A stretch of DNA of 42,778 bases from Solirubrobacterales bacterium (GTDB lineage Bacteria; Actinomycetota; Thermoleophilia; Solirubrobacterales; Solirubrobacteraceae): assembly GCA_025964115.1 (NCBI GenBank), contig JAOPZM010000163.1, positions 1-42,778 on the forward strand, written 5' to 3'. A program made the translations under genes and the position numbers. The notes below the pieces were generated by a model. That model was given only the letters and a program-made list of their open reading frames with translations. It made no database searches and was not told the DNA's origin. Positions 32,903 through 40,433 of the stretch are shown here, one piece after another (the first letter of the stretch is position 1; every line of letters starts with the position of its first letter).

Positions 32903-33170
32903 GTGCGCGACGCGACGCTCGAACGGAGCTACGGCGAGGTCTTCAACGAGGTTGCCGTCGAGTACGAGCGCAATCGCCCGACCTACCCCGATGCGCTCGT
33001 CGACCGGGCATGCGAGGTGGCTCATATCGGGGAACGCCGAGGCGACCGTGCTGGCCGACACCGAGGCGCTCGCGCGGATTTTGCTGCGCGCCGAGTCGGT
33101 AGCGTCCTCGCGCATTGAGGGCCTAGAGGGCGGCGCCCGGCTTCACCACCGGGCCGAGCCAACGTCTAAG
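32903..33170 (+). pseudogene. Debris: methyltransferase N-terminus joined out of frame to a Fic N-terminal fragment
   Basis: In one frame 32903 to about 33035 encodes RDATLERSYGEVFNEVAVEY, then ERNRPTYPDALVDRACEVAH, the N-terminus of a class I methyltransferase that stops before its SAM motif. In the next frame about 33030-33160 encodes ADTEALARILLRAESVASSR, then IEGLE, typical of the N-terminal domain of Fic proteins, with the FIC core missing. The junction is at about 33030. Both are gene fragments left by deletion at the distal edge of the array. Confidence 0.7.
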
Positions 33171-33259
33171 TGAGACGAGGTTGCAATAGCGACCCTCTCG
33201 ATGTATGTTGCTCGGGAAACCGTGCCACTCGGGGCCGAAGCGGGGTTTGTGAGGGCGAG

Positions 33260-34393
33260 ATGCATTTGATGTCTGTTGCTGAGCAATCCGGGTCTCGTTT
33301 GCGCCGGCTCACCGGCTCGCTGGAGGCGGGGCAGTGGCGGACCATGGCGATGATGGCAACCGTCGTGCTTGGCTTGCACGCACTGGGCTTCTTCCTACTG
33401 ATCGCCGTCGTCGCGCCGCATCATTACCGCCTCGGTGCTTCGGGTGCCTTTGCGGTGGGTACCGGTGTGACTGCGTACACGCTTGGGCTGCGCCACGCCT
33501 TCGACGCAGATCACATCTCGGCGATCGATAACACCACGCGAAAGCTGATGGTCGAGGGCAAGCGGCCGATGAGCGTCGGCTTCTTCTTCTCGCTCGGGCA
33601 CTCGACGGTCGTGTTCATGCTCGCGTTCTTGTTCTCGATCGGCGCGAGGGCGCTGGGTGGCCAGGTGAAGACCGGCAACAGCCAGCTGCACAACGTCACG
33701 AGCTGGATCGGCACCGGCTTCTCGGGGACGTTCCTGTACATCATTGCGGCGCTCAACGTGGTGATCCTCTGGGGCATCATCAAGGTGTTCTTCGAGATGC
33801 GCAGCGGCAAGTACAACGAGCAGCAGCTCGAGGCGCAGTTGAACGCACGCGGCTTGATGAACCGCTTCTTTGGGCGCTTCACAAAGACGGTCTCCGAGCC
33901 CTGGCAGATGTATCCGATCGGGGTCCTGTTCGGCCTCGGATTCGATACGGCAACTGAGATCGCGCTGCTGTTCCTCGCGGCCGGCGCGGCGGGTGCCGGA
34001 CTGCCCTTCTATGCGATCCTCTGCCTTCCGATCCTGTTTGCCGCCGGCATGTCGCTGCTGGACACGATCGATGGCTCGTTCATGAACTTCGCCTACGGTT
34101 GGGCGTTCTCGAAGCCCGTGCGCAAGGTCTTCTACAACATGACGATCACCGGCCTGTCGGTCGCCGTGGCGCTCGTGATTGGCACGATCGAGATAGTCGG
34201 GCTGCTTGCACAGAAGCTCGATGGGCAAGGTCCGTTCTGGGCTTGGTGGGAGAACATCGACATCAACACGCTCGGCTTCATCATCGTCGGGATGTTCGTC
34301 GTGACGTGGGCGATCGCGCTGGCCATCTGGCGCTTTGCTCGCATCGAGGAGCGTTGGAGCGCGCACCTCGGCGATCGCGAGTCGCAGGGTTGA
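33260..34393 (+). CDS. NiCoT-family nickel/cobalt permease
   Basis: NiCoT permeases import Ni2+ or Co2+ through the membrane with high affinity. The 377-residue product has about eight hydrophobic helices and the family signature RHAFDADHISAID (HAxDADH, His79-His85) in the second helix, plus FSLGHSTVVF and LFGLGFDTATEI. The ATG at 33260 follows a GAGGGCGAG site; a second ATG is at 33269. The stop codon overlaps the ATG of the Fur-like regulator (TGATG). The neighbouring [NiFe]-hydrogenase genes point to nickel rather than cobalt. A TTGCAA half-site at 33181-33186 resembles half of the Streptomyces Nur box, but no second half is evident. Confidence 0.9.
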   Translation: MHLMSVAEQSGSRLRRLTGSLEAGQWRTMAMMATVVLGLHALGFFLLIAVVAPHHYRLGASGAFAVGTGVTAYTLGLRHAFDADHISAIDNTTRKLMVEGKRPMSVGFFFSLGHSTVVFMLAFLFSIGARALGGQVKTGNSQLHNVTSWIGTGFSGTFLYIIAALNVVILWGIIKVFFEMRSGKYNEQQLEAQLNARGLMNRFFGRFTKTVSEPWQMYPIGVLFGLGFDTATEIALLFLAAGAAGAGLPFYAILCLPILFAAGMSLLDTIDGSFMNFAYGWAFSKPVRKVFYNMTITGLSVAVALVIGTIEIVGLLAQKLDGQGPFWAWWENIDINTLGFIIVGMFVVTWAIALAIWRFARIEERWSAHLGDRESQG

Positions 34394-35085
34394 TGACGGT
34401 CTCTCCTGACGTCCCCCCGCTGGTGGCCAGAACCCTTGGCGACGCCGTGGCGGCGCTACGCAAACGGGGACTTCGGCTGTCCGCCACTCGGCGTCTGCTG
34501 CTCGAGGCGCTGTTTGCCGCCGACGGACCGGTATCGGCCGAGTACGTAGCGCGCCGCTCGAGCCTCGACGCGGCTTCTGTGCATCGCAATTTCGAGGCGC
34601 TGGAGCGCCACGGCCTGGTGCGCCACGTCCATCTCGGCCACGGCCCCGGGCTGTATGCGCTGCTCGGTCGCGGCGTGCATGAGTACCTGTACTGCGATCG
34701 TTGCGGAGCCGTCAGGGCATTGCCTGCCAAGGAGCTCGATCCCGTTCGCAAACGCATCAAAGAGCGATACGGCTACGAGACACGTTTCAGTCATTTCGCG
34801 ATTGTCGGTAGGTGCGGGCCGTGCTCAGCACAAGTCACGCGCGGCGCACCTGCGCCGTCCTCGACTCCGGGAGAGCGAGCAAAGGTGGATGAGCCACACG
34901 AGCATGACCACCCGCGTAGCCACCGCCACCAGCATGGGGGCGGAGTCGTGCACGAACACGCTCACACCGAGCACGACCAGGAGCATGTCGCCCACGAACA
35001 CGAGCACAGCCACGGCGACCACGTTCACGCCCATCCGCACGTCCACCAAGAGGACCTGGAGGGCCGGCACGAGCACGGCCACTGA
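34393..35085 (+). CDS. Fur-family metalloregulator with histidine-rich C-terminal tail (probably nickel-responsive)
   Basis: The 230-residue product has a Fur-type winged helix (LRLSATRRLLLEALFAADG, YVARRSSLDAASVHRNFEAL) and a dimerisation domain with the structural zinc site CDRC (101-104) and CGPC (141-144). Fur proteins normally end at about 140-150 residues. This one continues with residues 166-230, in which 23 of 65 are His (HEHDH, HRHQH, HVHAHPHVH, HEHGH), like the nickel-storing tails of HypB or SlyD. The ATG overlaps the stop of the nickel permease, so the two are co-expressed. It is likely a nickel-dependent repressor of nickel uptake or hydrogenase genes with a built-in metal buffer. 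Confidence 0.88.
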   Translation: MTVSPDVPPLVARTLGDAVAALRKRGLRLSATRRLLLEALFAADGPVSAEYVARRSSLDAASVHRNFEALERHGLVRHVHLGHGPGLYALLGRGVHEYLYCDRCGAVRALPAKELDPVRKRIKERYGYETRFSHFAIVGRCGPCSAQVTRGAPAPSSTPGERAKVDEPHEHDHPRSHRHQHGGGVVHEHAHTEHDQEHVAHEHEHSHGDHVHAHPHVHQEDLEGRHEHGH

Positions 35086-35118
35086 GACTCGAGGCGCGGC
35101 CGGTGCCCGCCCCCTGCG

Positions 35119-35466
35119 CTATGGCCCTGGGGTACCCATGGTCGAGCGCAGCGATCGCACGAAGCCTCGCGCTCGGTCCGTCCCGCGACGCCCAGCCCAT
35201 GGGTGCGGTCCCATCGCCCAGGGGTGCCAGCCGAGCGAGCCGTAGTGCTCGCGCAACAGGGCCTTCAGCTCGCCGCGGTGCTCACCGCACGCGTAGCGGT
35301 GGGGGCCATACATCCCGCGCCCGTGCCACGTCAGCCAGCGTCCCGGTTCGGCGTCAACGTACTCGCCGTGACGCAGGTCGAGCATCTGACGCTCGAGGGC
35401 CAGTTGCGTCTCGCAATCCGGCTGGCGCCCGCAGATCTCACACGTGAAGAGCACCGTGACCGACAT
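35119..35466 (-). CDS. Hypothetical Cys/His-rich protein next to hydrogenase genes (115 aa)
   Basis: A small soluble protein with CEICG near the N-terminus, a central WLTWHGRGMYGPHRYACGEHRG and LLREHYGSLGWHPWAMGPHP. The Cys and His pairs suggest a zinc-binding fold. I know of no function. It follows the second hydrogenase small subunit on the same strand with a 69-bp gap, so it is probably in that transcription unit and may be a hydrogenase accessory protein. Its 3' end faces the Fur-like gene. Confidence 0.7.
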   Translation of the reverse strand: MSVTVLFTCEICGRQPDCETQLALERQMLDLRHGEYVDAEPGRWLTWHGRGMYGPHRYACGEHRGELKALLREHYGSLGWHPWAMGPHPWAGRRGTDRARGFVRSLRSTMGTPGP

Positions 35467-35535
35467 CTGCCCAAGGTAGCGCTTCGCCTCCCGTGATCAA
35501 CGCGCCACGCGCCGCTTGCCCGTGGCAACCCGCCG

Positions 35536-36588
35536 TCAACGCGCTCGATAGCCGCTGGTGAGCTCGGCGCCGCGACTGCGCCAACCAGGCTCGCGGTCGA
35601 AGTTGCGGCGGATCCTCCGGTCGCGGAGATACTTCAGCAGCGGACCGTGGGCGAGTCGCGCTGTCGTGGCATACACTCGCGCGGCCGTGTCGGGCTCCAC
35701 GAACGGCATGTACTTGTCGGGAAAGCCGGGCATCGTGCACGCCATGCAGATGCCGCCCACGTTGGGGCAGCCGCCGATGCCGTTGACCCAGCCGCGGACG
35801 GGAACGTTGCACTTGGCGACCGGCCCCTTGCAGCCGAGCTTGACCAGGCACCGCCCGTCGCCGTGGCTGGTGGAGAACTGGCCGTGCTCGGCGAGGCCGG
35901 CCCGATCGCAGGACTCGTGGACGGTACGGCCGAAGATCCACTCTGGTCGGCCCTGCTCGTCGAGGTCGAGGGCCGGGCCCATTCCCGTCAGATGGAGAAC
36001 CAGCCGCAGGAGTGTCTCCGTGATGTTGTCCGGCTGCGCAGGACAGCCCGGAACACTGATGATTGGGACGCCGAGGCGGGAGACCCACTTCCATCCCAGG
36101 TAATCGCGCAGGCCCATCGCGCCTGTCGGGTTGTTGCGCATGGCGGGGATCCCTCCGTACGCGGCGCACGTCCCCATCGCCAGCACGGCCGCGGCTCTCG
36201 GCGCGAGGCGGTCGATCCACGTGTTCGTCAGGATCGGTTGTCCGGTGGCGGCGTCGACGCCGAGCCCGGCCCAATGCCCGTCTCCGTTGATCTCCTCGTT
36301 GGGAACGGATCCCTCGAGGACCAGCACGAAGGGGTCCAGCCGGCCCGCGGCGGCCTTGAACCAGGCCTGCATGAAGTCCTCACCCGTCTCAAAAGCGAAG
36401 ACCGGGTTGTAGAGGACGACCGGCGGCATTCCCGGCAGACAGCCGCGCAGAAGGTCCTCGAGGCTGGGGTTCGTCGCTGCGGTCATCGCGATCGAGTCCC
36501 CGTCGCAGCCGAGACCGCTTGTGATCCAAAGGACGCTGACGGGTTGGCCGCCCGAGGAACGTAGGGGGCTGGGAAGTTGGGCGGTCAC
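35536..36588 (-). CDS. Second [NiFe]-hydrogenase small subunit, group 1h-like, without an adjacent large subunit
   Basis: A 350-residue paralogue of the small subunit at 40434, with long identical blocks (VPVRGWVNGIGGCPNVGGIC, CTMPGFPDK). Iron-sulfur ligands are present: Cys28 and Asp31 in GCDGDS (the Asp ligand of the proximal cluster reported for actinobacterial-type enzymes), GTCAAYGG, PGCPAQPDN, the distal His224 in VHESC, and LGCKGPV, KCNVP, GGCPN, GICMACTMP. No Tat signal is present. The GTG start is 4 bp after the stop of the Crp/Fnr-type gene. No large subunit adjoins it; it could pair with HhyL as an alternative electron module or act in sensing. Confidence 0.88.
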   Translation of the reverse strand: MTAQLPSPLRSSGGQPVSVLWITSGLGCDGDSIAMTAATNPSLEDLLRGCLPGMPPVVLYNPVFAFETGEDFMQAWFKAAAGRLDPFVLVLEGSVPNEEINGDGHWAGLGVDAATGQPILTNTWIDRLAPRAAAVLAMGTCAAYGGIPAMRNNPTGAMGLRDYLGWKWVSRLGVPIISVPGCPAQPDNITETLLRLVLHLTGMGPALDLDEQGRPEWIFGRTVHESCDRAGLAEHGQFSTSHGDGRCLVKLGCKGPVAKCNVPVRGWVNGIGGCPNVGGICMACTMPGFPDKYMPFVEPDTAARVYATTARLAHGPLLKYLRDRRIRRNFDREPGWRSRGAELTSGYRAR

Positions 36589-36592
36589 GCGC

Positions 36593-37441
36593 TCACGCGA
36601 TCCGGCCGTTCGTCGAGCGGCGAGGGCGCCGAGCGGGCGTTAGCCGGGCGGCGTCCCCGATCAGTGACTCGAGGTGTGCATCGAGGTTGCCCTGGAGGTG
36701 CCAGTCGCCGGCCGCACCGCTCACGAGCCCGGCATCGGCAAGCCGACCGAGCGCGTGCGATATGGACGGCCGCTCGGCGGCGACGAGCTGACCGAGCAGA
36801 CGGTGGGTGAGCGGCAGCATCAGGTGAATCCCGCCGGGCTCGACGCGTCCCCAGCGGGCGGCCAGATGCCAGAGGAACAGGACCAGACGAACCTCCAGCC
36901 GCGGTTGAGAGGAGATCGCACGCAGGACTCCCAGGTCCTCCGCTCGGCGCTCGGTCCGGCGTAGCAGCGCGTGGCCTATCTGGGGCCAGTGACGCACGCG
37001 CTCGGCGAACTCCGCATCTAGTAACGCAAAACGACAAGCGCGCAGCGCGCGCCAAGACGCGACTCGTTCGATCATGTCGTCCACGTGTCGGCTCAGCGGT
37101 TGCAGCAGATCGCCGCTTCCCAGCAGCTCGGTGGTCGTTCGGTTGGTGATCCGCGTGTCGGCGGCGACGAGGCCGTCGAGGACCAACAGTCCCGGGCCGT
37201 GGCCGATGACCTGGAGCCAGGGCTGCAGATCGCACCTGCCTGCCTCGGCTTCGAGCACCCTCGCCGTGGCGTGCTGCCGGGCTGTGAAGCGCTCACGTAG
37301 GTCGAGCTCCTCGGCGAGCTCGTCGTCGGCGTCGAGTACGTATGCGTAAAGAGGAGGCGACTCTGGGGCGCGTGCCGCCGAAGGGCGACTGGGCCATCGT
37401 GACGATCTCAGCCGGAGCGCATCTCGACTCTCGCTTGACAT
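36593..37441 (-). CDS. Crp/Fnr-type transcriptional regulator
   Basis: A 282-residue regulator. The C-terminal winged helix reads GGIHLMLPLTHRLLGQLVAA, then ERPSISHALGRLADAGLV, the HTH_Crp pattern. The N-terminal part (about 40-150) should form a cyclic-nucleotide-type beta-barrel (LQVIGHGPGLLVLDGLVA, LLGSGDLLQP), but no canonical phosphate-binding cassette is obvious, and Cys residues at about 89 and 139 are the only potential cofactor ligands. It is divergent from hypC and directly upstream of the second small subunit. It likely controls both transcription units through the GGTAA-N6-TTACC boxes between them. The ATG at 37441 has GAGG upstream. Confidence 0.8.
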   Translation of the reverse strand: MSSESRDALRLRSSRWPSRPSAARAPESPPLYAYVLDADDELAEELDLRERFTARQHATARVLEAEAGRCDLQPWLQVIGHGPGLLVLDGLVAADTRITNRTTTELLGSGDLLQPLSRHVDDMIERVASWRALRACRFALLDAEFAERVRHWPQIGHALLRRTERRAEDLGVLRAISSQPRLEVRLVLFLWHLAARWGRVEPGGIHLMLPLTHRLLGQLVAAERPSISHALGRLADAGLVSGAAGDWHLQGNLDAHLESLIGDAARLTPARRPRRSTNGRIA

Positions 37442-37530
37442 CCCAGGCCTCGCTGCTCCCTCCGAGCCGACAGCTGATCTCCCCGGGCGAGTCTACCCCC
37501 CTAATCGATCCGGTATCCGCGATTGTGGGC

Positions 37531-37571
37531 GGTAATCCGCCTTACCGGGGATGGGTGTAAGGCGGATTACC
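37531..37571. promoter_or_regulatory. Perfect 15-bp inverted repeat made of two Crp/Fnr-type boxes
   Basis: GGTAATCCGCCTTAC (37531-37545) and GTAAGGCGGATTACC (37557-37571) are exact reverse complements around 11 bases. Each arm is itself a half-symmetric box: GGTAA-N6-TTACC on the left, GTAA-N6-TTAC on the right, the 5-6-5 layout of Crp/Fnr operators (compare TGTGA-N6-TCACA). It lies between the divergent Crp-type gene and hypC, with no T-run, so it is an operator rather than a terminator. Confidence 0.65.
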
Positions 37572-37685
37572 ACGGGTTACTTCTGCCCCGACGACGGTGG
37601 TAGAAGGACGGTGGCTCCTCGCACAGCCGATGTGCTCGTCGCGCTTTCGCGGCGGGACCAGCTCAAGAGAAGGGACGCGCGCGGA

Positions 37686-37964
37686 ATGTGTCTCGCCATC
37701 CCAGGTCAGATCGTGGAGGTGGTTGACGACGAGCACCGGCTCGCGATGGTGGATGTGGCGGGCGTGCGGCGTACCGTCAACGTCGGCCTGCTGGACGTGA
37801 ACGGAACCGGCGTCGGCCCGGGGGACTGGGTCCTCATCCACGTCGGCTTCGCCATCTCCCAGGTCGACGAGGAGGAGGCGCGTGCAACGCGCGAGCTGCT
37901 CGAACGCATGGGCGCCGACTATGAGCAGGAGCTCGAGGAGCTGAAGGCCAGCGTGATCGAGTGA
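37686..37964 (+). CDS. hypC: HypC-family hydrogenase maturation chaperone
   Basis: HypC carries the Fe(CN)2CO intermediate with HypD and hands it to the large subunit. The 92-residue product begins with the diagnostic MCLAIPGQIVEV (essential Cys2), continues with VNVGLLDVN and GDWVLIHVGFAISQVDEEEA, and ends in a charged helix. The frame is open from 37551, but the Cys2 rule fixes the ATG at 37686. It is the first gene of the hyp-hhy operon and overlaps the next start (GTGA at 37961). Confidence 0.93.
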   Translation: MCLAIPGQIVEVVDDEHRLAMVDVAGVRRTVNVGLLDVNGTGVGPGDWVLIHVGFAISQVDEEEARATRELLERMGADYEQELEELKASVIE

Positions 37965-38206
37965 AGGCTCTGGCGCCACCCGCCCCCTCATGCGCACGCG
38001 AGCACTGCATCACCTGTGCGGACGACGGAGTGCCGATGACGGTCGTGCGCACAGACGAGGACCGGGGACTCGCGCTGTGCGCGGACGCCGAGGGCGCGCG
38101 GCATGCCGTGGAGACCGCCCTGGTCGAGCCGCTTGCCGCCGGTCGGGTGGTGCTCGTCCACGCCGGCGTGGCGATCGCATCGCTCGCCGGCGAGGTGGCG
38201 CCGTGA
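37961..38206 (+). CDS. Second HypC/HupF-family protein
   Basis: An 81-residue HypC-fold protein without the N-terminal Met-Cys. It has CITCADDGVPMTVV after a 16-residue leader, then a barrel with ETALVEPLAAGRVVLVHAGV and AIASL. This longer type often accompanies HypC in actinobacterial hydrogenase clusters. The GTG start overlaps the hypC stop, and the stop overlaps the GTG of hypD, so the three are translationally coupled. It may replace HypC for a specific partner. The exact role is not known. Confidence 0.78.
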   Translation: MKALAPPAPSCAREHCITCADDGVPMTVVRTDEDRGLALCADAEGARHAVETALVEPLAAGRVVLVHAGVAIASLAGEVAP

Positions 38207-39318
38207 AGTTCGTGGATGAGTTCCGCGACGCAGCGCTCGGGCGTGCCGTGGCGGGCGAGATCCTCTCGCTGGTCGAGCCCGGCCGCCACTACAAGGTGAT
38301 GGAGGTCTGCGGAGGCCACACGCACTCGATCTACAAGTACGGCGTCGATGACCTGCTGCCGGCGAATGTCGAGCTCGTGCACGGGCCGGGTTGTCCCGTG
38401 TGCGTGATCCCCATGGGCCGGGTCGACGACGGGATCGCGATCGCCAAGGTCCCGGGCGTGATCTTCACCTGCTTCGGCGACATGATGCGCGTGCCGGGGT
38501 CGGGCGGGAGCCTGCTCGACGCCAAGGCCGCAGGCGCGGACGTGCGGATGGTGTACTCGCCGCTGGACGCTCTGCGGATCGCGAAGCAGAACCCCGACAA
38601 GCAGGTGGTCTTCTTCGCGATCGGATTCGAGACCACCGCGCCCTCGACGGCGTTGACCCTCAAGCGTGCGCGCGCCGAGGGCGTGAAGAACTTCTCCTGC
38701 ATATGCAGTCACGTCACGATCGTGCCTCCGCTGAGGGCGCTGCTCGAGTCGCCCGATTTGCGGCTCGACGGGTTCATCGGGCCCGGCCACGTGTCGACCG
38801 TAGTCGGCGCGCGTCCGTTCGAGTTCATTCCGGACGACTACCGCAAGCCGGTTGTGGTCGCGGGCTTCGAGCCGCTGGACATCCTGCAGGCGATCGCGAT
38901 GATCCTGCGTCAGCTCGCCGAGGGCCGCTGCGAGGTTGAGAACCAGTACAAGCGGGTCGTTCCCTACGAGGGCAACCTCCGCGCGCTGGAGGTGCTTGCC
39001 GAGGTCTTCGAGCTGCGCCCGCACTTCGAGTGGCGCGGCCTCGGCTTCATCTCGCACAGCGGGCTGAAGCTATCCGAGGCTTACGCCGACCTCGACGCGG
39101 AGCTTCGCTTCAGCGTGCCTGGAGTGCGAGTCGCCGATCCGAAGGCCTGTCAGTGCGGCGAGGTCCTGAAGGGCGTGATCAAGCCGTGGGAGTGCAAGGT
39201 CTTCGGGACCGCCTGTACTCCCGAGCGCCCGATCGGCACCTGCATGGTCTCCTCCGAGGGTGCGTGCGCCGCCTACTACAACTTCGGCCGCTTCGCGCGC
39301 GAGCGCGAGGTCGTGTGA
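38203..39318 (+). CDS. hypD: Hydrogenase maturation protein HypD
   Basis: HypD is the iron-sulfur scaffold on which the Fe(CN)2CO moiety of [NiFe]-hydrogenase is assembled. The 371-residue product shows all family signatures: MEVCGGHTHSIYKYGV, HGPGCPVCVIP, FGDMMRVPGS, GFETTAPSTA, CICSHVTIVPP, GFIGPGHVS, and the C-terminal cluster ligands in CQCGEVLKG, GTACTPERPIGTC and SSEGACAAYYNF. The GTG at 38203 is set by the overlap with the previous stop and by MKFVDEFRD. The stop overlaps the ATG of hypE. Confidence 0.96.
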   Translation: MKFVDEFRDAALGRAVAGEILSLVEPGRHYKVMEVCGGHTHSIYKYGVDDLLPANVELVHGPGCPVCVIPMGRVDDGIAIAKVPGVIFTCFGDMMRVPGSGGSLLDAKAAGADVRMVYSPLDALRIAKQNPDKQVVFFAIGFETTAPSTALTLKRARAEGVKNFSCICSHVTIVPPLRALLESPDLRLDGFIGPGHVSTVVGARPFEFIPDDYRKPVVVAGFEPLDILQAIAMILRQLAEGRCEVENQYKRVVPYEGNLRALEVLAEVFELRPHFEWRGLGFISHSGLKLSEAYADLDAELRFSVPGVRVADPKACQCGEVLKGVIKPWECKVFGTACTPERPIGTCMVSSEGACAAYYNFGRFAREREVV

Positions 39319-40412
39319 TGGCCGAGCAGGCGATCATCTCCGAGCGTGAGGAGAAGATTCTCGGCATCATCGAGACCGCCCGCGGCAAGCGGCCAAAGTT
39401 TCGCGATGAGCGCATCACGATGGCCCATGGCGCCGGTGGCAAGGCGACCCAGACGCTGATCGAGGGCCTGTTCGCCCCGGCCTTCGGCGGGGCGACATTG
39501 AGCCAGATGTCCGACGCCGGCGAGCTGACTGTCGATGGCGTGGAGCTGGCGCTCACGACGGACTCCTACGTAGTCAGACCACTGCGCTTTCCGGGCGGCT
39601 CGATCGGTGATCTGGCGGTCAACGGGACCGTCAACGACCTGGCGGTCGCGGGCGCCCGTCCGCTCGTGCTCAGCCTCTCGCTGGTGCTGGAGGAGGGGCT
39701 GACGGCCGATGAGCTACGCGCCGAGGTCGACACGATCGCAGTGGCCGCGCGCGCAGCCGAGGTCGAGATCGTCGCCGGCGACACGAAGGTCGTCGAGCGG
39801 GGTCACGCGGACGGCATGTACATATGCACGACCGGGCTGGGTAGGCGCGACTCGCGGGCGACCCTGGCGCCCTCGAACATTCGGCCCGGGGATCGCATCC
39901 TGCTGTCGGGGAGCATCGGTGAGCACGGCATGGCGATCATGCTCGCGCGTGGAGAATTCGACCTGGACGCGTCGATCGAGTCGGACACGGCGTCGTTGTG
40001 GCCGGCGGTCGATGTGCTGCTCGGCGCCGTGGGTCCGGGGCTGCGCAGCCTGCGTGACGCCACGCGCGGCGGTGTTGCGTCGGTGCTCAACGAGCTGGCG
40101 CGCTCCTCCTCGGTTGCGATGCTGGTGCGCGAGGGAGCGATCCCCGTGCATCCGGCCGTGGCCGGAGCGGCGGAGATCCTCGGGATCGACCCCATGTATG
40201 TCGCCAACGAGGGCAAGCTGGTCGCGTTCGTCGCACCCGAGGAGGCGGACTCGGCGCTATCGGCGCTGCGGTCGGTTTCCGGCTGCGAGCAGGCTGCGGA
40301 GATCGGCGAGGTGCGCACGGAACCGCCTGGAATGGTGCTCGTGGAGACGAGTTTCGGCGGACGGCGGGTGATGGACCAACTGGTTGGAGATCCGCTACCG
40401 CGGATCTGTTGA
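39318..40412 (+). CDS. hypE: Hydrogenase maturation protein HypE
   Basis: HypE dehydrates the carbamoyl group placed on its C-terminal Cys by HypF, giving the thiocyanate that donates CN to the iron. The 364-residue product has the PurM/SelD-like fold: MAHGAGGKATQTLIEGLF, LTTDSYVVRPLRFPGGSIGD, VNGTVNDLAVAGARPL, VAGDTKVV and DATRGGVASVLNELA. It ends in PRIC, the required terminal cysteine. A charged leader of about 33 residues before the conserved fold is longer than usual. Its ATG overlaps the hypD stop; the hydrogenase small subunit starts 21 bp after it. Confidence 0.96.
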   Translation: MAEQAIISEREEKILGIIETARGKRPKFRDERITMAHGAGGKATQTLIEGLFAPAFGGATLSQMSDAGELTVDGVELALTTDSYVVRPLRFPGGSIGDLAVNGTVNDLAVAGARPLVLSLSLVLEEGLTADELRAEVDTIAVAARAAEVEIVAGDTKVVERGHADGMYICTTGLGRRDSRATLAPSNIRPGDRILLSGSIGEHGMAIMLARGEFDLDASIESDTASLWPAVDVLLGAVGPGLRSLRDATRGGVASVLNELARSSSVAMLVREGAIPVHPAVAGAAEILGIDPMYVANEGKLVAFVAPEEADSALSALRSVSGCEQAAEIGEVRTEPPGMVLVETSFGGRRVMDQLVGDPLPRIC

Positions 40413-40433
40413 TCTGAGTCGAGAGGAGAGGTT

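Noticed and set aside
22635-33115. Minus-strand reading frames beginning MARPGLEPGTPRFS or similar
   Set aside because: They are antisense translations of the tRNA-Phe cores and adjoining non-coding arms, a known source of spurious proteins.
33166-33259. Cobalamin or NiCo riboswitch before the nickel permease
   Set aside because: No B12-box or NiCo consensus is recognisable, and the leader is under 100 bp. A single TTGCAA half-site is too little to call a Nur box.
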